The notes: generated from the letters alone by a model not told the origin. Shown: positions 13,731 to 22,241, counted from the first letter of the stretch. The stretch is 38,835 nucleotides of DNA from Gaiellaceae bacterium (GCA_030446625.1 JAUJMY010000016.1:40299-79133), one strand, 5' to 3'. Numbers and translations: made by a program.

Positions 13731-13742
13731 GCCTCGCCGCCC

Positions 13743-14726
13743 GTGCCTGAGATCTCGTACCGGGAGGCCGTCCGGGACGCGCTCTCCCGCGCCATGCGCG
13801 AGGACGACGACGTCTTCGTCATGGGCGAGGACATCGCCGAGATGGGCGGCTCGATGGGCGTGACGCAGGGCATGCTCGACGAGTTCGGGCCCGAGCGCGT
13901 CCGGAACACGCCGATCTCGGAGATGGCGATCGTCGGCGCGGGGATCGGCGCCGCGATGCAGGGGATGCGCCCCGTCGTCGAGATCATGTACGAGGACTTC
14001 CTGACGCTCTCGCTCGAGCAGATCGTGAACCAGGCCGCGAAGCACCGCTACATGTCGGGCGGCCAGCTCAAGGTTCCCGTCACGATCCGGACGCAGGGCG
14101 GAGCGGGATGGTCGCCGGGCGCACAGCACGCGCAGCAGCTGGAGGCGTGGCTCGTCCACATCCCCGGGCTCAAAGTCGTCTTCGCGTCGACGCCCGAGGA
14201 CGTGCGCGGCCTCCTTTGGTCGGCGATCTACGACGACAACCCGGTCGTCTTCTTCGAGCACCGGACGCTCTACGGGATCAAGGGCGAGGTGCCTGAGGAG
14301 ATCGAGCCGATCGAGCTCGGGAAGGCGCGGATCCACCGCCAGGGCGAGGACGTGACCGTCGTCGCGACGGGGCGGCTCGTGCACGAGGCGCTCGCGGCGG
14401 CGCAGGAGGCGGAGGCGCAGGGGGTCTCGGTCGAGGTCTTCGATCCGCGGACGCTCCAGCCGCTCGACGAGCGCGCGCTGATCGACTCGGTGAAGAAGAC
14501 GAACCGCTGCGTCGTCGCGCACGAGGCCGTCGTCCGCGGCGGGTACGGCGCCGAGATCGCGGCCGTCGTCCAGCACGGAGCCTTCGACTGGCTGGACGCG
14601 CCCGTCGAGCGCGTCGGGGCGAAGTTCGTTCCGCTGCCGTTCGCCCCGGTGATGGAGGAGTTCGTCGTCCCGCACGCGGCGGACGTGCTCGAGGCGATCT
14701 ACAGGACCGTGGGGCGGACGGCGTAA
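13743..14726 (+). CDS. 2-oxoacid dehydrogenase E1 component, beta subunit
   Basis: 327 residues from GTG: MPEISYREAVRDALSRAMRE. Family blocks are DDDVFVMGEDIAEMGGSMGV (the conserved GEDV/I-E region), NTPISEMAIVGAGIGAAMQG, RPVVEIMYEDFLTLSLEQIV and RTQGGAGWSPGAQHAQQLEA. The C-terminal transketolase-like domain has FDPRTLQPLDERALIDSVKK. It pairs with the E1alpha upstream to form the alpha2-beta2 E1 that binds thiamine diphosphate at the subunit interface. The stop TAA overlaps the E2 start (TAATG). No Shine-Dalgarno precedes it; the AT-rich hairpin between the E1 genes may substitute for or tune initiation. Confidence 0.94.
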   Translation: MPEISYREAVRDALSRAMREDDDVFVMGEDIAEMGGSMGVTQGMLDEFGPERVRNTPISEMAIVGAGIGAAMQGMRPVVEIMYEDFLTLSLEQIVNQAAKHRYMSGGQLKVPVTIRTQGGAGWSPGAQHAQQLEAWLVHIPGLKVVFASTPEDVRGLLWSAIYDDNPVVFFEHRTLYGIKGEVPEEIEPIELGKARIHRQGEDVTVVATGRLVHEALAAAQEAEAQGVSVEVFDPRTLQPLDERALIDSVKKTNRCVVAHEAVVRGGYGAEIAAVVQHGAFDWLDAPVERVGAKFVPLPFAPVMEEFVVPHAADVLEAIYRTVGRTA

Positions 14727-16015
14727 TGGCGACGGAGGTGAAGCTCCCGCGCCTCGGACAGGGAATGGAGTCCGGGACGATCGTCAAGTGGCTGAAGGCG
14801 GAGGGCGATCCGGTCGAGAAGGGCGAGCCGCTCTACGAGCTCGACACGGAGAAGGTGACGCAGGAGGTCGAGGCCGAGGCGTCGGGCGTGCTGCTCCGAA
14901 TCGCGGTGCAGGAGGGCGAGGTCGAGGTCGGGCGCACGGTCGCGGTCATCGGCGAGGCCGGGGAGGAGGTTGCCGAGCCGTCCGACGAGGCAGGGCCGAC
15001 GCCCGCCGCGGCCGCGCCGTCCGACGACGGCGCCGAGCAGAGTGCCGAGAAGCCCGCCGAGGCGCCCGCGCGGGAGCCGGAGCGCGAGCGCGGACGCGAG
15101 GCTTCGGCTTCGCCCGGAACCCCGCCGCGCCAGGTCGAGGAGCCGGCGCAGAGCCGCGCGAACGGCGGCCGCGTCAAGGCCTCCCCGCTCGCGCGCCGGA
15201 TCGCGCGCGAGCGCGGGATCGACCTCGCATCTCTCAGCGGCACGGGGCCGGAGGGGCGCGTCGTCGCGGAGGACGTCGAGCGTGCGGCCGTCGCACCGGT
15301 TACGGCTGCGCCGGCCTTCGCCCCCGCCGCGGACGAGGTCGAGGTCGTCGCGCTCACCTCGACGCGAAAGACGATCGCGCGCCGGCTGACGGAGGCGTGG
15401 CAGGCGCCCGTCTTCCAGCTCTCCGTCTCCGCCGACATGAGCCGCGTACTCGCGCTGCGCGAGCAGCTCGTCGCGCGGCTGCGCGAGGGCGAGGCGAAGC
15501 CGACCGTGAACGACGTCCTGACGAAGGTCTGCGCCGCCGCGCTCGTCCGGCACCGCGCCGTGAACGCGCACTACGCCGGGGACGCGATCCATCGCTTCTC
15601 GGCCGCGCACGTCGGGATCGCCGTCGCAGCGCCGAACGGGCTCGTCGTCCCCGTGATCCGGAACGCCGAGCGGCGCACGCTCGCCGACGTCGCGGCCGCG
15701 CGCGCGGAGGTCGTCGCTCGGGCGCGCGACGGAAAGCTTCAGCGCGAGGACCTCGAGGGCGGCACGTTCACGATCTCGAACCTCGGCATGTACGGGGTCG
15801 AGCAGTTCGTCGCCGTGCTGAACCCGCCGCAGGTCGCGATCCTCGCCGTCGGCTCGGCCGAGGAGCGCCCGCTCGTCCAGGACGACCAGCTCGTCGTACG
15901 GCCCCAGGTGCAGCTGACCGCGACGTTCGACCACCGCGCGGTGGACGGCGCCGACGGCGCGGAGTTCCTCGCCACGGTCAAGGCGTTCCTCGAAGAGCCG
16001 GGCCTCGCCTTGTGA
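14726..16015 (+). CDS. Dihydrolipoamide acyltransferase (E2)
   Basis: 429 residues with the E2 layout. The lipoyl domain (about 1-78) has the attachment Lys K43 in DTEKVTQEV. An Ala/Pro/Glu/Arg-rich flexible linker runs to about residue 150. The E1/E3-binding domain (151-186) is KASPLARRIARERGIDLASL with GTGPEGRVVAEDV. The catalytic acyltransferase domain follows, with the active-site motif FDHRAVDGADG (H403, D407). It transfers the acyl group from lipoate to CoA and forms the core of the complex. A lipoyl GQGMESGTIVKWLKAEGDPV start and one lipoyl domain are typical of pyruvate/acetoin E2. The stop overlaps the next gene (GTGA). Confidence 0.95.
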   Translation: MATEVKLPRLGQGMESGTIVKWLKAEGDPVEKGEPLYELDTEKVTQEVEAEASGVLLRIAVQEGEVEVGRTVAVIGEAGEEVAEPSDEAGPTPAAAAPSDDGAEQSAEKPAEAPAREPERERGREASASPGTPPRQVEEPAQSRANGGRVKASPLARRIARERGIDLASLSGTGPEGRVVAEDVERAAVAPVTAAPAFAPAADEVEVVALTSTRKTIARRLTEAWQAPVFQLSVSADMSRVLALREQLVARLREGEAKPTVNDVLTKVCAAALVRHRAVNAHYAGDAIHRFSAAHVGIAVAAPNGLVVPVIRNAERRTLADVAAARAEVVARARDGKLQREDLEGGTFTISNLGMYGVEQFVAVLNPPQVAILAVGSAEERPLVQDDQLVVRPQVQLTATFDHRAVDGADGAEFLATVKAFLEEPGLAL

Positions 16016-16338
16016 CGGTCTGGTACCAGGTCCGCGACCTCGACTCGGGCCGTTCCTTCTACGCGGAGAAGCTCGGCTTCGTCGAGACGTACGTCGACGA
16101 GGAGGGGCGGTGGGCGAAGCTCCAGCGCGACGGGATGGAGATAGCGCTCGCGGAGGGCGAGCCGTCCGAGGACGGAGGCGTCGCGCATGTCGACGTAGCG
16201 GACGTGAAGGCCGAGGCCGGCCGCCTGCGCCGCGACGGGATCGACGTCGGCGTCGTGCTCGAGCTCCATGGCGAGATGCGGCTGCTCGACGTGTTCGACC
16301 CGGACGGCAACCGCATTCAACTCGCCGAGGAGTTGTAA
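16012..16338 (+). CDS. VOC (glyoxalase/bleomycin resistance) family protein
   Basis: 108 residues from the GTG that overlaps the E2 stop: VTVWYQVRDLDSGRSFYAEK. The beta-alpha-beta-beta-beta repeats of the vicinal oxygen chelate fold are visible (DLDSGRSFYAEKLGF; VAHVDVADVKAEAGRL; LLDVFDPDGNRIQLAE). The DPDGNRIQL ending with a Glu (LAEEL) is the usual metal-binding end of the family. Specific substrate is unknown; its coupling to the dehydrogenase operon may point to removal of a reactive aldehyde or dicarbonyl, which is only a guess. Confidence 0.85.
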   Translation: MTVWYQVRDLDSGRSFYAEKLGFVETYVDEEGRWAKLQRDGMEIALAEGEPSEDGGVAHVDVADVKAEAGRLRRDGIDVGVVLELHGEMRLLDVFDPDGNRIQLAEEL

Positions 16339-16349
16339 GCCGCAGCGCG

Positions 16350-16823
16350 ATGATCCTCCGGCGGGCGCAGGCGAAGGATTCCCGCTTCCTCCGCGACATG
16401 CTCCACCACGCGTTCTACTGGCGCGAGTCGGCGTCCGGCGCGGAGGAGCAGCCGGTCTACCGCTACGTCTACAACTGGGGCCGGCCCGGCGACGTGGGCG
16501 TGATCGCGATCGACGGCGGCTTTCCGGTCGGCGCTGCGTGGTACCGGCTCTTTCGCGCGGACGCGCCGGGCTACGGGTTCGTCGACGAGGCGACGCCGGA
16601 GCTCGCGATCGCCGTCGTGCCGAGCCGGCGCGGCCGCGGCTACGGCGAGCAGCTGCTCACGGCGCTGCTCGAGCGCGCCCGGCAGGACGGGCACGCCGCG
16701 CTCACGCTGAGCGTCGAGCGCGGGAATCCCGCGCGGCGGCTCTACGAGCGCTTCGGCTTCCGTGAGCTGCGAACGGACGGTGACACGGTCGTGATGCGCG
16801 CCGACATCGGCGACGGCGCGTGA
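16350..16823 (+). CDS. GNAT family N-acetyltransferase
   Basis: 157 residues starting MILRRAQAKDSRFLRDMLHH. The acetyl-CoA binding motif A is ELAIAVVPSRRGRGYGEQLL (R-x-x-G-x-G), followed by LERARQDGHAALTLSVERGN and motif B ARRLYERFGFREL. A typical single GNAT domain acylating a small molecule or a protein, substrate not evident. It sits 11 nt after the VOC gene, and its stop overlaps the DUF4037 GTG. I see no Shine-Dalgarno. Confidence 0.9.
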   Translation: MILRRAQAKDSRFLRDMLHHAFYWRESASGAEEQPVYRYVYNWGRPGDVGVIAIDGGFPVGAAWYRLFRADAPGYGFVDEATPELAIAVVPSRRGRGYGEQLLTALLERARQDGHAALTLSVERGNPARRLYERFGFRELRTDGDTVVMRADIGDGA

Positions 16824-17896
16824 GCCAGCTGCGCGGGCTCGAGCTCTCGCGACGGTTCTACTTCGAGGCCGTTCGTCCGGTTCTGGCGCGGCGGCTGCCT
16901 CGACTCGAGCACGCGGCGGCGCTCATCGGGTGGAGCTCGGAGGTGCTCGGGTTCGACGACGAGACGTCACGCGATCACCAGTGGGGACCTCGCGTGCAGC
17001 TCTTCGTCCGAGACGCCGCGTCCACGCCGGACGTGACGCGGGCGCTGGCCGAGGAGCTCCCGCCGGAGTTCGCCGGCTTCCCGACGAACTTCGGTCCGAC
17101 CGAGGAGCCGGGAACGGTGCGGATGACGCCGCTCGAGAACGGCCCCGTCTCCCACCGCGTCGAGACGTTCGTGCTCGACCAGTACCTGCGGCGCTGGATC
17201 GGCGTCGATCCGCGCGCGGGCTTCACCGCCGTCGACTGGCTCGTCACGCCCGCGCAGCGTCTGCTCGAGTTGACGGCCGGCGAGGTGTTCGTCGATCCGA
17301 CGGGGGAGCTGACCCGCGTGCGCCGGCTGCTCGCGTGGTACCCGCACGACGTGTGGTTGCTCGTGATGGCCGGCCTCTGGCGCCGCGTCGCGCAGCTGGA
17401 GCACCTGGTCGGCCGGGCCGCGTCACGCGGCGACGAGCTCGGCTCGCGCGTGATGGCCGCGTCGCTGACGCGCGACCTCATGCGGCTCGCGCTGATCCAG
17501 GAGCGCAGGTACCCCCCGTACTCGAAGTGGCTCGGAACCGCGTATGCGTCGCTCGGACGCCCCGAAGCGCCGGCGCTCGAGGCGGCGCTCGCGGCGAGCA
17601 GATGGGACGCACGCGAGGGCGCGCTCGTCCAGGCATACGAGCACGTGGCTGCTCGCCACAACGGCCTCGGCGTGACCGATCCGATCGACCCGACGGTGCG
17701 CTCGTTCTTCGGGCGCCCATTCCGTGTCCTCTTCGCCGACCGGCTCGTGGAGGCGCTCCGCGCGGCGATCACCGACCCGGCGGTGCGCGCCGTCGCGCAC
17801 GACGCCGGCTCCGTCGACGCGATCTCCGACAACGTCGACCTCTTGACACGGCCGAAGCTCTGGCGAGAGCTCGCGGGACTATACGATCGGCCGTGA
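16820..17896 (+). CDS. DUF4037 domain protein (nucleotidyltransferase-like)
   Basis: 358 residues from GTG (GTGA overlap with the GNAT stop). The N-terminal region has LIGWSSEVLGFDDETSRDHQ with WGPRVQLF, a nucleotidyltransferase-fold pattern (G-S-x(n)-D-D then D-H) consistent with a Pol-beta-like acidic cluster. The C-terminal part is helical, with LLAWYPHDVWLLVMAGLWRR and SLTRDLMRLALIQERRYPPY, matching DUF4037. Function is not established; it could be an antibiotic- or nucleotide-modifying enzyme. It lies between the GNAT and E3 genes, and the lpd start overlaps its stop (TGATG). Confidence 0.82.
   Translation: MSQLRGLELSRRFYFEAVRPVLARRLPRLEHAAALIGWSSEVLGFDDETSRDHQWGPRVQLFVRDAASTPDVTRALAEELPPEFAGFPTNFGPTEEPGTVRMTPLENGPVSHRVETFVLDQYLRRWIGVDPRAGFTAVDWLVTPAQRLLELTAGEVFVDPTGELTRVRRLLAWYPHDVWLLVMAGLWRRVAQLEHLVGRAASRGDELGSRVMAASLTRDLMRLALIQERRYPPYSKWLGTAYASLGRPEAPALEAALAASRWDAREGALVQAYEHVAARHNGLGVTDPIDPTVRSFFGRPFRVLFADRLVEALRAAITDPAVRAVAHDAGSVDAISDNVDLLTRPKLWRELAGLYDRP
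17882..17887 (+). promoter_or_regulatory. Candidate -10 (TACGAT) for lpd
   Basis: TACGAT fits TAnnnT and lies 8 nt before the lpd ATG at 17896, inside the last codons of DUF4037. It would allow E3 to be made from a leaderless transcript independently of the E1/E2 operon. Confidence 0.35.
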
Positions 17897-19302
17897 TGGA
17901 AGTCGACGTCGCCGTCCTCGGTGGCGGCCCGGGGGGATATTCCGCAGCGATCCGCGCGGCGCAGCTCGGCGCGTCGGTCGCGTGCGTCGAGCGCGAGCCG
18001 GACCTCGGGGGCACGTGCCTGCGTGTCGGCTGCATCCCGACGAAGGCATGGGTGCAGACGGCGTTCGCGATCAAGGAGGCGGAGGAGACGTTCGAGCGGC
18101 TGGGCGTCCGGATCGGCGAGCCGCAGCTCGACTTCCCGGCGGCGAACGCGTGGAAGGCGCAGGTCGTCAAGCAGATGACGCAGGGCGTCGCCGGCCTCTT
18201 CAAGGCGAACGGGGTGGAGTGGGTGAAGGGGAACGGCCGGTTCAGGGACGCGAACACGATCGAGGTCGAGGGCGGCGAGGACGTGACCTTCCGAAGCGCG
18301 ATCGTGGCGACCGGGTCGTACCCGCTCCGGCCGCCGATCGAGGGGCTCGACTCCGATCTGTGCGTCGACTCGACCGGCCTGCTCGCGCAGACGGAGGTGC
18401 CGCGCCGGCTCGTCATCCTGGGCGGCGGGATCATCGGCTGCGAGTTCGCCTCGATCTTTCGCCGCTTCGGCTCCGAGGTGACGATCATCGAGATGCTGCC
18501 GAAGCTGATCCCGCAAGAGGACGGCGACGCCTCCGCCGAGCTCGCCAAGCAGTTCAAGAAGCGCGGGATCGCGCTCGAGCTCGAGAAGCAGTGCACGCGG
18601 CTCGAGCAGCGCGGAAACGCCCTCGCCGTCCACTACGGCGACGGCGAGCGCGTGGAAGCCGACCTGATGCTCGTCTCCGTCGGACGCGGTCCGCTCGTCG
18701 AAGGTCTCGGCCTCGAGGAGATCGGCGTCCAGCTCGACCGCCGGAAGGGAATCGCCGCCGACGAGCACCGCCGGACGACCGTCGGCCACATCTACGCCGT
18801 CGGCGACTGCGCGGGGTACTGGCAGCTCGCGCACACGGCGTTCCGGGAGGGCGAGGTGGCGGCCGAGAACGCGCTGGGGCACGACGCGGTCGTCGACAAC
18901 CGCGCCGTGCCGCGCCCGATCTACACCGATCCTGAGGTTGCCGCCGTCGGCCTGACGGAGACGGAGGCTCGCGAGCAGTACGGCGACGATGTCGCGACGG
19001 GCACGTTCCCGTGGGTGGCGAACGCCCGCGCCGTGATGCAGAACGAGACCGTCGGCTGGGTGAAGTCGATCCACGAGACGCGCTACGGCGAGCTGCTCGG
19101 GCTCGTGATGGTCGGCCCGCACGTCACCGACCTGATCGAGGCGGGCGTCGTCGCGATCGACGCGGAGGCGACGGTCGAGACGGTCGCCGACGGAATGGCC
19201 GCGCACCCGACGCTCTCGGAGGCCGTCAAGGAGGCCGGCCTCGTCGCCCTCGGGCGGGCGATCCACTTGCCGCCGAAGCGGAAGGCGGCTGCGAAAGCGT
19301 AA
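17896..19302 (+). CDS. lpd: Dihydrolipoyl dehydrogenase (E3)
   Basis: 468 residues. FAD site GGGPGGYSAAIRAAQLG, redox-active disulfide C41/C46 in GGTCLRVGCIPTKAW, NAD site LGGGIIGCEFASIFRRFG, second FAD contact GHIYAVGDCAG, and the C-terminal catalytic dyad H437/E442 in AHPTLSEAV. It reoxidises dihydrolipoyl-E2 using NAD+. It is separated from E1/E2 by VOC, GNAT and DUF4037, and may also serve other lipoyl complexes. ATG at 17896 overlaps the DUF4037 stop; an in-frame GTG directly before it is equally possible. The Lys/Ala-rich tail KRKAAAKA is an unusual extra. Confidence 0.96.
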   Translation: MEVDVAVLGGGPGGYSAAIRAAQLGASVACVEREPDLGGTCLRVGCIPTKAWVQTAFAIKEAEETFERLGVRIGEPQLDFPAANAWKAQVVKQMTQGVAGLFKANGVEWVKGNGRFRDANTIEVEGGEDVTFRSAIVATGSYPLRPPIEGLDSDLCVDSTGLLAQTEVPRRLVILGGGIIGCEFASIFRRFGSEVTIIEMLPKLIPQEDGDASAELAKQFKKRGIALELEKQCTRLEQRGNALAVHYGDGERVEADLMLVSVGRGPLVEGLGLEEIGVQLDRRKGIAADEHRRTTVGHIYAVGDCAGYWQLAHTAFREGEVAAENALGHDAVVDNRAVPRPIYTDPEVAAVGLTETEAREQYGDDVATGTFPWVANARAVMQNETVGWVKSIHETRYGELLGLVMVGPHVTDLIEAGVVAIDAEATVETVADGMAAHPTLSEAVKEAGLVALGRAIHLPPKRKAAAKA

Positions 19303-19352
19303 GGCGGGCCGCGCGGGCGTATCCGAGCGGTCAGCTGCGGCGTTTTCGCTTC

Positions 19353-20657
19353 ATGGCGGCTATCCCGTCCGATGTAGTCGGCAGCGAGATCATCGCCGCC
19401 GAGCGCGAGTTCGAGCGGCTGTATCGCCGCTACGTGGGCGACGTGTACCGCTATGCACTCGCGGTCCTGCGCAATCCGGTCGACGCCGAGGACGTCACGC
19501 AGACGACGTTCATGAACGCCTGGCGCGCGTTTCGAATGGGGGAGCAGCCGCGCGCGCCGCAGAACTGGTTTCTCAGCATCGCCCACAACGTCTGCCGCGT
19601 CCGCTTCCGCACGCTCGCGCGCCGGCCGCGCGAGGTCGAGTTCGACGCCGAGGTCGCCGGCGCGAGCGTCGACGAGGTGCCGGGCGCCGACGAGATCCTC
19701 GACGCGCTCGCGGAGCTGCCGCTGAACCAGCGCGCCGCACTCGTGATGCGCGAGCTGGAGGGGCGCTCGTACAACGAGATCGCGCAGATCCTCGGCGTCT
19801 CGCACAGCGCCGTCGAGACGCTGATCTTCCGCGCGCGGCGCTCGCTGCGACTGCGTGCGTCCGCGCTGCGCTCGCTCGCGACGGTGCCGCTGCCGCCGTC
19901 GCTTTCGTCCTTCTTCCGCAACGGCAGCGCGCTCGAGCTCGGGGCGGCCGCTGCGCTCGGATCCGGCCTCGCGGTCAAGGTGGCCACCGTGCTCGTCGCC
20001 GTCATGGCCGCCGCCGGCGTCGGACAGACGGCCGTGGACGCGGAGCCGAGGGAGCCGGCGCAGAAGCGCGTCGCGGCCGCGGCCCCCATACACGTCCCGT
20101 CCACCGTCGTCCGCCATGACGAAGCGCCTGCGTCGCTCGCACGCTCGGCGGCCCCGGCGGCGTCCCCACCACCCGTGTCCGTGGGTGCGTCCGCGAGTGT
20201 GTCCGCGGGTGCGCCGCGCGTCCGGCACGACGGCGCGGAGCCGGCGGCCGGGCCCGCGGCGGCGTCCCGCGCTCGACCGGCCGCCCCCGTGGCGCGGCTA
20301 GACGCTCCGGTTCGCAGCGAGGCTCCGTCGCGCGCCGCACCGCCGCGCGCCGCACCGCCGCGCGCCGCACCGCCGCCGGAGGTCGCGCCGGCGGCCACGG
20401 GCACGAATGTCGTCGAGACGGTCGCGAAGAGCGTCCCGGTCCCGGGTCCGCTCCCGAAGCTGCCGCCCGTGAGCGTCGCGCTCCCGACCGTGAGCGTCAC
20501 GCCGCCGCCGGCGACCGTCACGCCGCCGCCGGCGACCGTCACGCCCCCGCCCGTCGCGCTCCCCGAGCCCCGGCCGGTCGAGGTCCCGGCGGTGTCCGCG
20601 CCCGCCGTCCCGGCCGTAAACCTTCCCGCGCTCCCGTCGGGTCCGATCCTGCCGTAG
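19353..20657 (+). CDS. ECF sigma factor fused to membrane helix and Pro/Ala-rich tail (sigma 1)
   Basis: 434 residues. Region 2: RYVGDVYRYALAVLRNPVDA with EDVTQTTFMNAWRAF (about 27-60). Region 4: ALAELPLNQRAALVMRELEG with SYNEIAQILGVSHSAVETLI (118-158). After a short SLATVPLPPSLSSFF segment comes a membrane helix (about 197-226, GSGLAVKVATVLVAVMAAAG), then about 200 residues of Pro/Ala/Val-rich low complexity presumably outside the cell. Compared with the downstream paralogue the zinc anti-sigma domain between region 4 and PLPPSL is missing. ATG at 19353 has no clear Shine-Dalgarno and is chosen because homology begins shortly after it. Such a sigma factor would be tethered to the membrane. 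Confidence 0.88.
   Translation: MAAIPSDVVGSEIIAAEREFERLYRRYVGDVYRYALAVLRNPVDAEDVTQTTFMNAWRAFRMGEQPRAPQNWFLSIAHNVCRVRFRTLARRPREVEFDAEVAGASVDEVPGADEILDALAELPLNQRAALVMRELEGRSYNEIAQILGVSHSAVETLIFRARRSLRLRASALRSLATVPLPPSLSSFFRNGSALELGAAAALGSGLAVKVATVLVAVMAAAGVGQTAVDAEPREPAQKRVAAAAPIHVPSTVVRHDEAPASLARSAAPAASPPPVSVGASASVSAGAPRVRHDGAEPAAGPAAASRARPAAPVARLDAPVRSEAPSRAAPPRAAPPRAAPPPEVAPAATGTNVVETVAKSVPVPGPLPKLPPVSVALPTVSVTPPPATVTPPPATVTPPPVALPEPRPVEVPAVSAPAVPAVNLPALPSGPILP
20326..20370 (+). repeat. 15-bp x3 in-frame tandem repeat in sigma 1
   Basis: Three copies of CGCCGCGCGCCGCAC (first with one mismatch: 20326-20340, 20341-20355, 20356-20370) encode repeated RAAPP units in the outer tail of sigma 1. 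Copy number is in frame, so length can vary without breaking the gene. Confidence 0.85.
20496..20537 (+). repeat. 21-bp x2 in-frame tandem repeat in sigma 1
   Basis: Two exact 21-bp units (20496-20516, 20517-20537) encode VTPPPAT, followed by a diverged third unit VTPPPVA. It extends the Pro-rich tail, probably as a rigid cell-wall-spanning stalk. Confidence 0.85.
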
Positions 20658-20702
20658 GCGGGGCAGGCCACAAGTCCGCGCGCCGAAGAGGATCTTTCCG
20701 AG

Positions 20703-22078
20703 ATGGCCCCGCTGCTCACACACCGCCTCCGCGGCGAGTCCTTCGAGCGCATCTACCAGCGCCACGTGGGCAACGTCTACCGCTACGCGCTCGCCGTGCT
20801 GCGCAATCCGGCCGATGCCGAAGACGTCACGCAGACGACGTTCCTGAACGCGTACCGCGCGTACGAGCGCGGGGAGCGGCCGAGATCGGCGCAGAACTGG
20901 CTGATCGCGATCGCGCACAACGTGTGCCGGCAGCGCTTCCGCCAGTCGCAGCGGCGCGTGGACGAGGTCGCATTCGAGGAGAACCTCGCCGAGGCATTCG
21001 CCGCGGACGACGACGCGCCCACCGCCGAGGAGATCCGGCGCGCGCTCGGCCACCTCGCGTTCAACCAGCGCGCGGCGCTCGTCATGCGAGAGCTCGAAGG
21101 CCGCTCGTACGCCGAGATCGCCGAGATCCTCGATCTCTCCGTCAGCGCCGTCGAGACGCTGATCTTCCGCGCCCGGCGCGCGCTGCGCGAGCAGCTCGAG
21201 GGTGGGTTCAGCTGTCGCGAGGCCGAGCTCGCGATCTCCCGCCAGCTGGACGGCCGGCTGCCGCGCAACGAGCGCGCGCCGCTGCGCGCGCACCTGCGCG
21301 AATGCGACGAGTGCGCGTCGCTCGCGCGCAAGCAGCGGGCGCAGCGCGCGGCGATCAAGGCACTCGCCGCCGTGCCGCTCCCCCGTCGCTTGCGTCGTTC
21401 TTCGGCGGCAGCGCGAGCGCGGCAGCTGCGGCGACGGGCGGTGGCGTCGCGGCCGCGAAGGTGGCGGCCGCGGTGGCGACGGCGACGCTCGCTGTCGGCG
21501 GTGGCTACGAGGCCGCGAAGCGGACGGACGTCCTCTCCGCGGCGGACGGGCCCGAGCGCGCGCAGGTGGCCGCGGTGAGCGCGCGACGCGTCTCGGCGCT
21601 GGCGCCGCCGCCGGTCAGGCGCGGCTCGGTCACGGACGCGGAGCGCACGGCTCCGCCGCGAGCGCTCCCGCCGCGCGCGCGAGAGCGCGCGCACGCTGCC
21701 GCGCGCACGGGATCCGAGCGGAAGCGCGCGGCGGCCGCGGCGCGGGCATCGCGGCGGAGCGAGGCGGGGAAGGTCGCTCAGCGGGCCGAGGCGGCGCAGG
21801 CACGACGTGCCCGCGCTGCGGCGCGCGCGGCGACCCGGGCGAAGAGAGGGCAGCGTGCCGAGCCGAAGCCGACCTTCCGCGCGCGCACGCGCGCTCGAGT
21901 GCGGCCCCGCACCTCTCGACCGAGTGAGCGGCGTCCGGCGAGGAAGACGGGCGCGACGAGGCTGAGCCGGATGACGACGACGGCGCGGGGGACGAAGGAG
22001 GTCGCGCCGACGCGCAGCGCGCGGGTCGCACGGCTCGACCTTCCGCCGGAGCTGCCCGTCCTGAACCCGAAGAAATAG
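20703..22078 (+). CDS. ECF sigma factor fused to zinc anti-sigma domain and membrane/basic tail (sigma 2), one frameshift
   Basis: Region 2: RHVGNVYRYALAVLRNPADA with EDVTQTTFLNAYRAY. Region 4: HLAFNQRAALVMRELEGRSY with AEIAEILDLSVSAVETLI. Then a ZAS/zf-HC2-type domain: C171 and H197-x3-C201-x2-C204 within SCREAELAISRQLDGRLPRN and LRAHLRECDECASL. Ala-rich possible membrane segment and a very Arg/Ala-rich tail follow, ending LDLPPELPVLNPKK. Near 21380-21384 (C5) the frame breaks: VPLP should continue PSLASFFGG, as in sigma 1 (VPLPPSLSSFF). Adding one C restores a 458-residue protein. AGAGGA precedes the ATG. The fusion of sigma and anti-sigma in one chain is notable. Confidence 0.85.
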
Positions 22079-22135
22079 CGCGCAAGTTTCCCGCCGGGTT
22101 GGCATCTACTCGGGCAGGACGTGCCCTCGTCCCCG

Positions 22136-22165
22136 CCCGGGGCCGGGCTGCCCGCCGGCCCCGGG
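22136..22165 (+). terminator. Strong hairpin after sigma 2
   Basis: CCCGGGGCCGG (22136-22146) and CCGGCCCCGGG (22155-22165) form an 11-bp perfect stem with an 8-nt loop, 57 nt after the sigma 2 stop, followed by TCTCTGTTCCTC. It is the most terminator-like structure in the window and separates the sigma pair from the next transcription unit. Confidence 0.6.
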
Positions 22166-22235
22166 TCTCTGTTCCTCGCACCGCCGCCGGCGCCGCATCC
22201 CTTCCCTCTGCGTTTAGCGCCGCGATCGCGCGGGG

Positions 22236-22241
22236 TAGCCT
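22236..22241 (+). promoter_or_regulatory. Candidate -10 (TAGCCT) for the gene at 22264
   Basis: TAGCCT fits TAnnnT; a start about 7 nt later would give a short leader that keeps the AAAGGAG Shine-Dalgarno just before the ATG at 22264. No clear -35. Confidence 0.35.

Noticed and set aside
16975..19266. 763-residue minus-strand open frame opposite DUF4037 and lpd
   Set aside because: Arg/Asp/Val-rich antisense shadow with no domain; both genes beneath it are strongly conserved.
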